This document shows positions 9,593-22,200 of a stretch of 64,000 bases of DNA, one piece after another. This stretch comes from Tubiluchus corallicola. Its lineage: Eukaryota; Priapulida; Priapulimorpha; Priapulimorphida; Tubiluchidae. Under the pieces are notes generated by a model. It was given only the letters and a program-made list of their open reading frames with translations. It did not search any database and was not told the DNA's origin. The first letter of the stretch is position 1. Every line of letters begins with the position of its first letter. The stretch covers positions 42,501-106,500 of the forward strand of contig JAQGDQ010000537.1 of the NCBI GenBank assembly GCA_030141605.1, given 5' to 3'. Made by a program: the position numbers and the translations under genes.

Positions 9593-10293
9593 TAGGGGTG
9601 AGCATCGAAAGTTTAATTTCGATTCAAACAAGTTTTTTAGTTCGAATTCGTTTCAAACCTAAAATTGTGGATGCGAATAATATGTTTACCATTGAAACAT
9701 CATGCAATCAGCACAATTTAACTGCGATTTCTGGTCGCAAAAATACGGGTGCTGTACCTCTCAGTTCAGATGTGTGAAAGTGCACACGTTCAACAGCGCA
9801 TGCGTGAGCACAGCGGTAAATTTAAAATTTCAATTTTTATCTTAAAATTTGCCTAGTTTTAGTACAACACACTGAATATCTTACAGTAGCACCGCACTTC
9901 AATTTTCGCTTTCACAAACACGTGCAACACGCTCATGGAATATTTTTGCTGTTGAAAATTATGTTAGTTTGTGATGTTATCAATAGTTGGGCTCGCCCGC
10001 CGTTAATTAAGTTTTTAATCTATTATTTAATTATCAGAAACGCTTTTGCAGTATTAATTGTGTTAAGTTTTTATATCGGACTTGAAAATGGGGTAGTATA
10101 TGAAACATCGCCCTGTCTTCCTTTAAGCAAATTGTTACTGTTAGTTTTTTTCCTGCAGAACAAAATCAAGCATTTATGCACGATCTTCAAAATTGAATTC
10201 AAATTCGAAATCTGGAAATTTGGTTTGATTCTATTTCGAAAGTCACAAATTCAATTCGATTCGAATTCGCTTTCTGGTAGATTGCTCACCCCT
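9593..10293 (+). mobile_element. ggggtgagca-type MITE with a nested family B fragment
   Basis: Outer ends aggggtgagcatcgaa and tgctcacccct are inverted repeats, and the flanking interior is rich in ttcgaat blocks like 52284-52765 and 59131-59490. Between about 9744 and 10125 the sequence switches to family B (ggtgctgtacctctcag to cttcctttaag). The outer element was therefore interrupted by family B before the larger duplication. Confidence 0.65.
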
Positions 10294-13072
10294 ATTTACA
10301 AATGAACTTTTTACTCTCGGACATAGCTGACCACAGTGTATACTCAGCCACTGAAGTTTAGCATTACTGAGCTGAGTTAGTGTATGGATTGAAGCCCAAC
10401 GCAAAAATTGTTTTGAGTTGTTCAATCTGCAACGCCGCCTCATATTTCTGCCGTTGAACGAGGAGGCATACAATTTACAAATATAAACATAGCGAACACA
10501 TCTATGCCTGTTCAGAATTCCATCCAGGTGCAGTGCTAGATTTCACTACAGCCACAATGCTCATCAAAATAAATAGGTCTGCCAGTAAAGACTCGACATC
10601 GGTTTGCAGCGTTCCAAACTAGGTAAAAGTCGTTTGTAGTTTATAAATGGTTAAAAATGTTTAGCAGAAAAGCACTCTGGCGCCATTAGCAAAAAGCACT
10701 GTGCCGCCATCTTCAGTGATTAAAAATTTAAAACAAATAAAAACTTGCCACATTTTACAGAGACCATGACAAAACAAACAGCAAAAAATTGTGATAAGAA
10801 ACACCATACATGTATCTCAAGTAAGGAATTTTCTAAGTAAAGACAAATTTAACAAAAACGAAAACGCTCAAACGCTGATAATAAGATTGACATTGAAACC
10901 AATAGCCCGATGACGTCATGACTGCAATAATTATACTGAAGGAACAAAAAGACGAACAAAGGACATGCGCCTCTGATGGAGCATAAGGATAAACAGTTAT
11001 TCAATTAAAAGGCTAAAGGTTCTAGGAAAGAGACAGACAGTTTAGGGTTGGTAAATGATTAGAAAAACCCTGAAATGAGGATAGGTGTTCTGCATAAGAA
11101 CATCACAAATGTTGGAAAACTTCTAATGTACTCACATGCCATGTGGAACACACAAAAATGACTTACAACTCTTATTGAGGCTTACATCACGCACTCTCAT
11201 CACTGGCTTTCTGTCCTGCCAAGGCTCTAAACCAAGAACGCCAAGCTGCCACGTTGTCAAGAATGCCAAGTTGCCACGATGCCAAGCCGCCAAGAATGCC
11301 ACGATGCCAAGCTACCAAGAACGCCAAGAATGCCAAGCTGCCAAGAATGCCAAGCCGCCAAAAACGTCATGGATGCGAATAATATGTTTACCATTGAAAC
11401 ATCATGCAATCAGCACAATTTAACTGCGATTTCTGGTCGCAAAAATACGGGTGCTGTACCTCTCAGTTCAGATGTGTGAAAGTGCACACGTTCAACAGCG
11501 CATGCGTGAGCACAGCGGTAAATTTAAAATTTCAATTTTTATCTTAAAATTTGCCTAGTTTTAGTACAACACACTGAATATCTTACAGTAGCACCGCACT
11601 TCAATTTTCGCTTTCACAAACACGTGCAACACGCTCATGGAATATTTTTGCTGTTGAAAATTATGTTAGTTTGTGATGTTATCAATAGTTGGGCTCGCCC
11701 GCCGTTAATTAAGTTTTTAATCTATTATTTAATTATCAGAAACGCTTTTGCAGTATTAATTGTGTTAAGTTTTTATATCGGACTTGAAAATGGGGTAGTA
11801 TATGAAACATCGCCCTGTCTTCCTTTAAGCAAATTGTTACTGTTAGTTTTTTTCCTGCAGAACAAAATCAAGCATTTATGCACGATCTTCAAAATTGAAT
11901 TCAAATTCGAAATCTGGAAATTTGGTTTGATTCTATTTCGAAAGTCACAAATTCAATTCGATTCGAATTCGCTTTCTGGTAGATTGCTCACCCCTATTTA
12001 CAAATGAACTTTTTACTCTCGGACATAGCTGACCACAGTGTATACTCAGCCACTGAAGTTTAGCATTACTGAGCTGAGTTAGTGTATGGATTGAAGCCCA
12101 ACGCAAAAATTGTTTTGAGTTGTTCAATCTGCAACGCCGCCTCATATTTCTGCCGTTGAACGAGGAGGCATACAATTTACAAATATAAACATAGCGAACA
12201 CATCTATGCCTGTTCAGAATTCCATCCAGGTGCAGTGCTAGATTTCACTACAGCCACAATGCTCATCAAAATAAATAGGTCTGCCAGTAAAGACTCGACA
12301 TCGGTTTGCAGCGTTCCAAACTAGGTAAAAGTCGTTTGTAGTTTATAAATGGTTAAAAATGTTTAGCAGAAAAGCACTCTGGCGCCATTAGCAAAAAGCA
12401 CTGTGCCGCCATCTTCAGTGATTAAAAATTTAAAACAAATAAAAACTTGCCACATTTTACAGAGACCATGACAAAACAAACAGCAAAAAATTGTGATAAG
12501 AAACACCATACATGTATCTCAAGTAAGGAATTTTCTAAGTAAAGACAAATTTAACAAAAACGAAAACGCTCAAACGCTGATAATAAGATTGACATTGAAA
12601 CCAATAGCCCGATGACGTCATGACTGCAATAATTATACTGAAGGAACAAAAAGACGAACAAAGGACATGCGCCTCTGATGGAGCATAAGGATAAACAGTT
12701 ATTCAATTAAAAGGCTAAAGGTTCTAGGAAAGAGACAGACAGTTTAGGGTTGGTAAATGATTAGAAAAACCCTGAAATGAGGATAGGTGTTCTGCATAAG
12801 AACATCACAAATGTTGGAAAACTTCTAATGTACTCACATGCCATGTGGAACACACTAAAATGACTTACAACTCTTATTGAGGCTTACATCACGCACTCTC
12901 ATCACTGGCTTTCTGTCCTGCCAAGGCTCTAAACCAAGAACGCCAAGCTGCCACGTTGTCAAGAATGCCAAGTTGCCACGATGCCAAGCCGCCAAGAATG
13001 CCACGATGCCAAGCTACCAAGAACGCCAAGAATGCCAAGCTGCCAAGAATGCCAAGCTGCCAAGAATGCCAA
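9669..13072 (+). repeat. 1702-bp tandem duplication, nearly identical copies
   Basis: From 9669 every landmark recurs 1702 bp later (for example ORF starts at 9922/11624 and 10243/11945). Comparing by eye I found one substitution, near 11150 versus 12852, and a small unit-number difference in the terminal minisatellite. The boundary shows only 2-3 bases of shared sequence (gtgg / atgg / atgc). The copies carry MITE sequence and no gene. Confidence 0.9.
11222..11365 (+). repeat. Minisatellite of gccaagctgccaagaat type
   Basis: Imperfect units of about 8 to 18 bp (ccaagaatgccaagctg, ccacgatgccaagccg). The second copy of the duplication carries a longer version at 12924-13130. Open frames rich in K, N, C and P in both strands are artefacts. 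Confidence 0.75.
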
Positions 13073-13130
13073 GCCGCCAAAAACGTCATGCTGACAATAT
13101 TACCAAGCTGCCAAGAATGCCAAGCCAGAT
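12924..13130 (+). repeat. Expanded copy of the gccaagctgccaagaat minisatellite
   Basis: Same array as 11222-11365 with at least one extra unit. It is followed by a short (GACA)n run to 13150. Confidence 0.75.
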
Positions 13131-13149
13131 TGATTGACAGACAGACAGA

Positions 13150-15900
13150 CGAATTGGCTGACAAGCAATTGGATCTTCTTATAGAAATTGTTATTTTTTT
13201 ATTTTCTTCCGCATACATAGAGAAAGATTTCATCAAGCAATATATAAATGTATGGGGACATGGTTGAAATTTATTTAAGAATTTCCAGTTCATATTTAAT
13301 ATTTATGTTCAATATTGGGAAATATTTAACGAACATGCATTTGCTTTGGCATCCAACTCAACATTTCTCTAAGTGTAATCAAATCGTGATACGTGGGGGC
13401 AAGTTATTGCAACAACATGTAAAAATAATTAAAAAGTAGATTTTTTAGATATTTTTAAAATGTGCAGGTCACTGATTCCATTGTTATGCTAATGTCTCAT
13501 ACCATTTCACAGGAAATGTAAGCTATTACTGATAAGCTATTATCAGAATAATGAACTGACTGACTGACTGACTGACTAATTACCTAGCTTAACTGCCTAG
13601 CTAACTAACTAATTTGATTACAAAAAGTGCAGTCTTGAATAGAGTTAGTGTACCCATTGCTGAAATGATGGTCTATTTGCAACGTGTAAACTATTACCAC
13701 GATTAGTGTCATTCAAAATTTTACAGGTTAATTTAATTGCTCCATTGAAAGGAAAACTTGTCAAATATGAATCAATATATTGAAATTAAACAATAAAATT
13801 ATATAAATTACTGTTCATTTATTCATAATTTTATAGCAGCAATGTTTAACAATTTTGACCTTATGAGATTCAGATTTCGCGTTTAATGATTTTTATTAAT
13901 ACTTTTTTCAGTATTGTCAGCCAAATTCTATTTTTTTATTTAATTTGAAACAGCTAGTTAAAGCAAAAGTAGCAACTGTTAATGCTATTAAATTATATCC
14001 GGGGAAAATCAGCAGATTACTAATCGTAGTGGTGATGAAACTACCATCTTTGCAATCAGTAACTCTAAGCCAATAAGCTAAAACTCATGAAACCTTGTGA
14101 AACCATGCTTAGCCCCTGTAGGTGGAAGACATGAGAAAGTTGCAACCAACATCAAGCATCTTTTGCACTAATGATCTTTACAAAAGAACATTATGCACAT
14201 TAAAATCACTATAATAATTTGATTGTTCAATTTCAATTGTTTTTGCTCAATGTTTGGCAAGGCAATATGCACAAAGCATTTATTGTATAAATTCCAAAAT
14301 GACTTAACTGCTAATATTTAGTCTAAAAATGCTTGGAGCATGTACTAGTATAAATCGCTCTCCAAGTCTTAAGAAAACAAACTTATTCAAAAGAACATAA
14401 ATAAGTTTATATTCTTAATACAACAAACTAAAACACAAATATCCAAAAAATTTATTCACTATTTCAAGTATGTTTCAGAAGGCTTAAAATGGGCTGGACC
14501 TCCTAGCTGAGAGGCCGGGGAAGTTATCTACAGCTTCCCCAGCCTTTGCATCTGCCTTTCTGCTGGGTTGCATTTGGACCTCTCCCTTTCAAAAATAAAA
14601 ATTGAATTATTGGATTGGTCCCTGCGGACAAGGGTTGCCGTTCATACCATTTTCAAGGTCTTCAGCACGTCTAGTCTGTAAGTTTCATACACTGTAAGAT
14701 AACTGGACACTAGATAGTTTGGACATATATATTGCATTTGGACATTTTGCACAAGAACTGAAAACTTCTAAGAGTAGGCGTTTAGATTAGTGTATCCTGT
14801 TTTTCAATGTCTAACCCCTGTCACAATACAGTATTCCAAACATTATGAGAGACGAGGCATACTTCTTTTTAAGCACGTTCGCAAGCCACTTCTGTAAGAT
14901 AGATAAGATCTCAATGTGCGAGGCAAGGCCAATCTAATGAACGAAAGGCTGTAACCTTGTCTGATAATTTAACAACGATTGGATCTTTGGAATCGAGAAC
15001 ACAGCGGTTATTAACAGTTTTGACTTGCGATGATAACCGCTAAGTGATATTACAGAAAGGGGGAGAGACAGACAGACAGACAAACGAGAGAAATAGAACA
15101 GGAAAGTACAGATCAGGACAGGACAGGACAGGACAGATAAAGACAGAACAGAATAGAATAAAATACATTTATTTTACAACAACAAATGCAACGATACAAT
15201 AATATAATAACAATAAAAAGAAAGTTGTTGTAAGGAGGAAGAAGGAGCAAGTACTTTTTACTCTTCCTCCTCCAGGTTGGACACCACAACTGATAACATC
15301 ACTCTATAACTACATAAATTCAATTGCAAAAACAAGATTGTAAATTTCGGGAAACCTGTCAAATTTTTATGGAACAACTACAACATCACACAAGGGAAAC
15401 ACTTGAACATTTGAAAAGCTCTTAACACAATTCTATTGAACTAACAATAATTCTTACAACAGATGCGTCGAAAAAACGTTTACTCGGTAGATTATAAATA
15501 ACAATCAAACAAAAAACTTGTTTAATTGATTTTTTAAACTTACTCAAACTAAACATTTTCAATTCATCAGGGATTTTCAACGAAAGTTTTATAGCACTCG
15601 GTATTTTTATATTTAGTCTAGTGCTGTGGCATAAAGTAATTAGTAGATGCAGTATAGTGATCATGAGTATGGAGAACTGGAGTAAAACATTTAGGAGGAA
15701 AACTGGAAGAGAAGGTTACCATACTCTGAATTTCGAAAGCAAATTCTCTTATTAAAATCATATAGTCATTTAATGAGCGTCAACTTAGCGTTCATTGTTT
15801 GATCATTTTCCATTTTTTTCCGATTTTATTCACCTAGTGAATAACCCAAAGCTACATATTAACACTATAAATGATGCAAAAAAGTTTGAATTGCTAGAAA
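13150..15900. other. Long gene-free stretch with simple repeats
   Basis: Contains (ACTG)n near 13556-13580, a GGGGAAG...CTTCCCC hairpin near 14517-14540 in a short GC-richer patch (14470-14640), and (GACA)n/(GGACA)n at 15065-15140. A minus-strand 80-codon ORF at 15422-15664 (RLNIKIPSAIKLSLKIPDEL) resembles the tail of a degraded non-LTR retrotransposon but is too short to prove it. No exon is recognised. Confidence 0.5.
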
Positions 15901-15916
15901 CCTATTTACGAAATTT

Positions 15917-16250
15917 TATTTTGCGGGATTTGAACTCACAACCGTAATGTCTGTAGACGAACACGTTACTCGTTGCGCCATCCAAACAAATGACGTCATC
16001 ATACAGCAAGAAGCCTTACCAATGCGCACACAAATAGATCTTAAAATTACAGATGTCGCCACACGAATAAAATTTAAAAATACATAGCAACCAATACAAA
16101 GAATTATAACGCACCACAAACTGTTTGGGAAACCGCGAAAAATATATGCAAATACTCACTCAAAGATGTCGCCACGTGATAAAGTTTAAAATACACGTAG
16201 ACAACAATGCTAAACAACTGTAACGTACCACAAACTGTTTGAGAAAAGCA
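15917..16250 (-). repeat. tRNA-derived SINE-like element with a duplicated body
   Basis: On the minus strand a tRNA-like head contains an A-box-like tggcgcaacgag and a B box gagttcaaatccc. Downstream the body block gatgtcgccac...ccacaaactgtttg occurs twice (about 16047-16130 and 16163-16250). No oligo-A tail is obvious. Confidence 0.5.
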
Positions 16251-16253
16251 ACT

Positions 16254-19200
16254 CTATATATAAATAAGTTTTCGGCTTTGTAATAAGTGGGGATGGCATC
16301 TCCGATAGAATAACTGGTCATACGACAGGGCTCTAGGAATGTGTGACCTCCATCGGATGGAACTGTAGAGTACGCACAATACTAAGTACGATAGCCGATA
16401 GGCGGTAGCTATTGTATGATTAGTTATATGGCTGTACAGTATACCGTAAAAAATGCTGCATGGAGGTAGCCCAGAAGCTTGTGGTATGACCCATCTGAGG
16501 GGACGAGTCCTTTTTGCAAAATTAAATTTTGGTTTGAAAGCTTTACGTCTCCAGTGGTGACCTGAATTATGTTTAAAACGTTTTAAAACCAAAATTGGAT
16601 TTTTTTTGAAGTCCCAAAATTCTTTTCTGGAATTCTGGCATGCAAACAAGCATTAGACATGCAAACTGTAGACATCTTTTGAAATTTTATAAGCTCTTTA
16701 GTTTTACAAGTTACCTTGAATTGCGAGTAAAACGGTATTTCTATTTTTAAGTAAAATCGTGATGTCACAGGCTTTAAAATGGCAGACTGACGAAAGAATA
16801 TTAAAAAGATTTGCAAGGCTGGTGCTCTCTTTTTTGAAAACAACTGCAAGCTTCCCAATAGCAGTATATCACCATCCAGCTTTCACTCTTTTGCATTTAA
16901 TAACTAAAAGTAGTGCACTGCACGTCAAAGCATGAAATCAGCGTGGCCATAAGTTCGAGTGGCTTGTACTTGCTTTCTAGCCTGGGTCATTTTGCTGAAA
17001 GAAAAAAATGCTTCATAGTATTCTGCACATGTGTGAACTTGAAATTTTATGCATTAATACTGTACTTACGTCATAACAAGCAGCAAGTCTGCCAATAATT
17101 TAGATATAATTATCCTAGTTAAACTGCAAATTTTGTAATGCTTTGAAGCCTAAAGCTACAGTGAATGATTGGGGATCTTGCCTATCTCCACATTTAAGTT
17201 AAAACATAACAAAAAGAATGCGTACACTAGCTCTGTTTGCCTCTACAAAAATTATATATATTAGCTTTAGTTGAAGAAAAGCGATCGACGCCCCATCTTT
17301 GTAAACACTTACAGTAAAGCTCTCGACGTTTCAATAAAACAGTACAATTAAACAAAAGTTGTAGATAGCTGTTTAAAAATGAGGTTAAACTTTAAAACAA
17401 AAGTTGAAAAACGAGGAAACAAAAGTCGTACTGGTCTGGTCTTCTGAATTCTCGGCGCCATGAAATGGGCTTTCATTTTGCAGTAGGTCACTATATTTAA
17501 TCTCATAATGCCTGATTCTATCACGAAGCACTTGGTAGTGAAAAAGTGTAGAATACACAAAAAAATTAATATCGAATTATCGACCCCGGGATCAAATTTA
17601 CGTTCAATCCCACATGCGCTCCAATGTTTAAATGATCAACGAGACCAATTTTATTTCAATGCATTTCCAAATAATTGCTTGACAGACGTTATAATAATTA
17701 GAGATTCGTAGGATATGTAAGTTTATAAAGTTTGGCAGCAACCGCAGTCAATAGACCAGTGTTTACAATTTACCTTGCACTGCTGCTTGCTGCTTGCTGC
17801 TTTGCAGCCACAGAATAGGAAAACTAAAATTGCTTAAACAGTAGCGCCTGCGCAAGCCGCGACACTTTTGATGTCATACAAAAGTTGAAAAACGAGGAAG
17901 CAAAAGTCGTACTGGTCCCGTCTTCTTAATGCGAGTTCTTTTCTGTGCTGTTTACACGGAAGCGAGTTGTTTATTGTTATTACTTAGCAGTAAGGCAATG
18001 CAAGTTGATTACATGGAAGCGCATTGTTTACATGGCAGCAAGTCAATGTGAGTTTACATGGAAGCGAGTTGTTTACCGTGTTGTTTACATGGGAGCAAGT
18101 AAACGTGAGTTGTTTACATAGAAAGATGTGCAGCTCCGTTGCTCTAGGTCATCATAGATGCTAAGAATTTTTCTTGTACATCAAAACTGATCAACTACCA
18201 TTTTCCATTATTATTAATTGATTGACAAAACCAATTACATTGTTGGAATTTGAGTGCTATCGATTTGTTATACTAAACTAACCGTTACATTTGGTTAAAT
18301 GTTTTGCAGTTACTAAGGTGATCTTTATGCTATGTAACAACTGTGATTACTGAAAACAATATTTATTTCTCAATACTTTAACCATTTGTGTTTCCCAAGC
18401 ACTAAAGCATGAAATGAATGTTCTCAAAGTCAGTAGATTTGACCATTAACTGTGAAACCTTTTCATACCAAGACGTGTTAATAATTCATACATGTCTTTG
18501 CAAATATAGATATTTTGTTTCGCCAAAAATTTGTGCATTCGGTAATGTTAGCCTTATAAAGGGGGCGTTACAATCAGAAGCGGCTCGTAGTTTAAGCTAG
18601 TGGGGTGCAGCTTCAGAAAGTTCATTGTTTTAATGTGTAAAACGAAACAAACATACAGAAATTTTTACATAAATTTGATAAAATCCTAAACAAAACCCAC
18701 TGTTCAAGAATATGCTGGCAGATTTTTAATCAAATGACAACTGACAACAAACTGTATGAGCGGCAGTACATTCTCTTACTAGCATCAGACGCTAGCAGTG
18801 CAGCGTACAGTGTGTTACCTCAGACACGTGCGCATGCGCACAACAGACAACAAACACACCACATTACTTCAGCTGTGAGCGCACTGTACTGGGCCTGTAA
18901 AGCGAATAGTTCTGTCATGTGCTCTGGACCGTACAAGTATAAAGAAAGAATAAAAGAAGAAAGACTTATTGTAATGAATATTTATCCATAATATTGAAAG
19001 AAAACAGGGGGTGCTGCAGTTCCACAGTACCTATACACGAGCCGCCACTGATTACAACGAAGTTTGACTTTACATGTAAGAAGCTTATAATACAAGGTAA
19101 TACTTTACATAAATTGAACAAATAAAGAGGCTCTCAAGAGCTTTATGTATAATGATGAATTTGCCCATCACAAAGCTGTGTGATTTTTGAAACAAACAAA

Positions 19201-22200
19201 TTCACAGAATTTAAACAACACTCACATACATACTATAAAACAAGTCTTATACCAATGAAAATACGAGTGGTAAAACTCACACCGTTTTAAATTATGCAAT
19301 AAACGACAATAATTAGCAAGAAACTTACAGTAATTTTTCCATAACAGAAAACGTATCAAATTTAAGAATAACATTGAGAGAAGAAGAATTAATACAGCTG
19401 CAAGAAGCGATCTTAAGCTTTCTGATAAACCTAAAATGAACACTTACACAAAACAAAGAACTGACTCAAACAAAAGTTTAAGAAAATCATGTATAGCTTG
19501 TGACATCAAATTAAACCGCACTTTAACGGGGCGATTTAGAACGGAAAACTTTGAAGAGGAACATATTTCAGTGGAAACTGAAGCTTATGGCAGTCTACAA
19601 ACTAGGAAATTAGTACGTTCAATGTAGTAACACAATAACAGGAATTGTTTCTTGCAGGTATTGTCAAAGTAAAAACAGTTACAGAAAGTCCTCGCTTAAC
19701 GACTCCTTGTTTTACGACGTTTCGTTCTAACGACGCTGAACATTTGACACCTTTTTTCACTTAACGACGCACGTTTAATTTTTTTTTACTTTGCTCGCAG
19801 TCATTTCTATGTTATCAAAAACTTTTTTTACCTAATTTGAAGCATTAAAGCAGTACAAATTGCGTTATTTTGTTCCAAAAACGCATTAATAACCTAAACA
19901 GTGCAATTATTATATGTTTCTGCTTTCAGACAGCCCACGTACTAAATTTTATCCTTTTGTATCAAGCGAGATCTATTTGCCGATTTATATGCTTCCAGGC
20001 ACCCGAGTTTAAACTTTATGCCAAGGAATTTCATCTGCAACTTGCTATAACCAGATTGCTACTACCTGAAATTGTCTCAAGATCATTTCATGCAGGGCTT
20101 GGCTTCACTGGGCTGTGTTTAACTGCTAAGTGCCTATATATAGGCTTCAAGAGACCGCCAATAAGTCTAGCTAGATACTGATAAGAAAGATAGGTGGTTA
20201 TAAGCAAACAGGAAGAAAAGTTGAGCAGAAATATAAATAAAACTCATAAAACACTTGATGTATATGATTTAAACAGCACTGATTTTTGCTTCTAGAACGT
20301 ATCTCAATTCTTTTTCATTACTTCTTGTGGAAGTCCTGGTTTCACTTAACGTCGCATTTTGCTGGAACGCACAGCGTCGTTAAGCGAGGACTTACTGTAA
20401 ATTAATCCTATATGTGCTTGTTTATGAGAAAATTAGTGGTTATATCACAATAATACTACAAAAACACATGCACAAAGCAATGTATCTTGTAAAATAAACA
20501 ATAATAAACAGGCTTTTAACAATAATTTAAAACAAAATAGAAGCTGTCATGCAAAAATGAACAATAGGCAAAAATTTGCAATATCAACCATAGAAAAAAG
20601 TGTGATGTCTACTGGTTTATTTACTCTATTGCAGCTTGCTATTGTTACAAATTTGTGTACAGTATTTTTTACATTTTATGTGTGCTACTATTACATGTGT
20701 TTATTATTGCATTTTGTAGTTTATTTGTAATTGTTACTTTTTTCTACTAATGGCTGAAGCTATTACTGTGGTATAACCACTACGTTTCTTCTCTTAAATG
20801 TAACTGTGTAGGGATTTTGACAATGCTTGTAAAAATGGGAAAATGTGCACGCAAGGAACATCACATACTGTTATGTAACCAAGGGCTGTGGAGTCGAAGT
20901 TGGAGACATGGAGTCTGAGTCGGCAGGAAATTTATTGTTAGAGGAGTCGGTGTTAGAGTCGGTAAAAATAGACAAACTCAGACTTCTGTTACTTTTAACT
21001 TATAACCCATCTATGCATAATGTCCCATTTTGGGACGCTACAATATTGGTGTCTATGCAGCTAGACTGTTTTTCCAGCATAAGAAGTAGTGATGAAATGC
21101 CACTGTAGCTAAATATTGAGAGTACTACAAACTATTACTTAAAGGCAGGAGTCGGGAGTGGGGGAGTACGATCCTAAATTTCAGGAGTTTAATGTACCAA
21201 CTCCACAGTCCTGTATGAAAATACACTGGTGGAGTAGATTCCACAAACGAAATTAATGTGGAGTAAATTCCATTTTCCGCCAAAATATATTAATGTAGAT
21301 TTCACAACAACTGTTGCCGTCAGCATTTCTTTCCCGTCTTTCTGTTGTCCCCTGTTATTCAATATTTCATAGATTTGCTAACAAAACAAATTTTTCAGAA
21401 CAAGGAACATGTAATGTAAGTTATTACAAAGCTTACCGTATTTATATATATATATATAAACTTTATTTATTTTAAGTGGATAGAACTCATAGTTCTATGG
21501 TGGAACTATTGTGGTGGAAGCTTACTGTACTACAGTACACTCCGCATAACTCAAGTCCGACCGGATAAGAAAAAACTTTGAGTTAGGCGATGTTGACCAT
21601 TTTCCAGCATAGAAACTCTAAAACCCTACTCCAGACAGCAAGCTAAATACAAGGCAGAAAGTCAACCCTTCTATACATAAACGACGAGATTTGACGACAA
21701 TTACATAAGGAATAATAAACTATGTAGTGAAACACGATTTTTTTATGTTACAAAAGGACACGTACACAACACTGTTAAACAATATCACTAGGGGCTAGAG
21801 TATCAATTGCATTTTTTGAGTTATGCTATTATGAGTTACGCAGAATTTACTGTAGCATTAATCAAGTAAGTATGAGAATGCAAGGACGTTTGATAAACAT
21901 ACTAATGCACATCCTGACAGGCTATGGTAACCGAGGAAACAAAAATACAAAACAAAGTACAATTAAATTATATGCCTGGACATGAAAAACTGCAAAACGT
22001 AAACAGATTCGAATACATAAATCAAAATTGTAATGCTGGAAATGGGTGATATCACTTGTTGTCATCTGTACTGGTCGTCATGGCAACTTCAGCTCACACT
22101 GAAAATGCAAAATGAAAACACTTTGGTAACATTATTTTACAAAAAAGTGAAAACAAGAAAAGCATAAAAATAATTAAAGAAAAAAGCAAAAATGCCCTGT

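Noticed and set aside
9922-12175. Repeated 127- and 76-codon ORFs
   Set aside because: Present twice only because of the 1702-bp duplication; the same frame in other family B copies is interrupted.
16583-16858. 91-codon minus-strand ORF upstream of the candidate exon at 16561
   Set aside because: Different frame from the candidate exon and no acceptor linking it to 19329; likely intron sequence.
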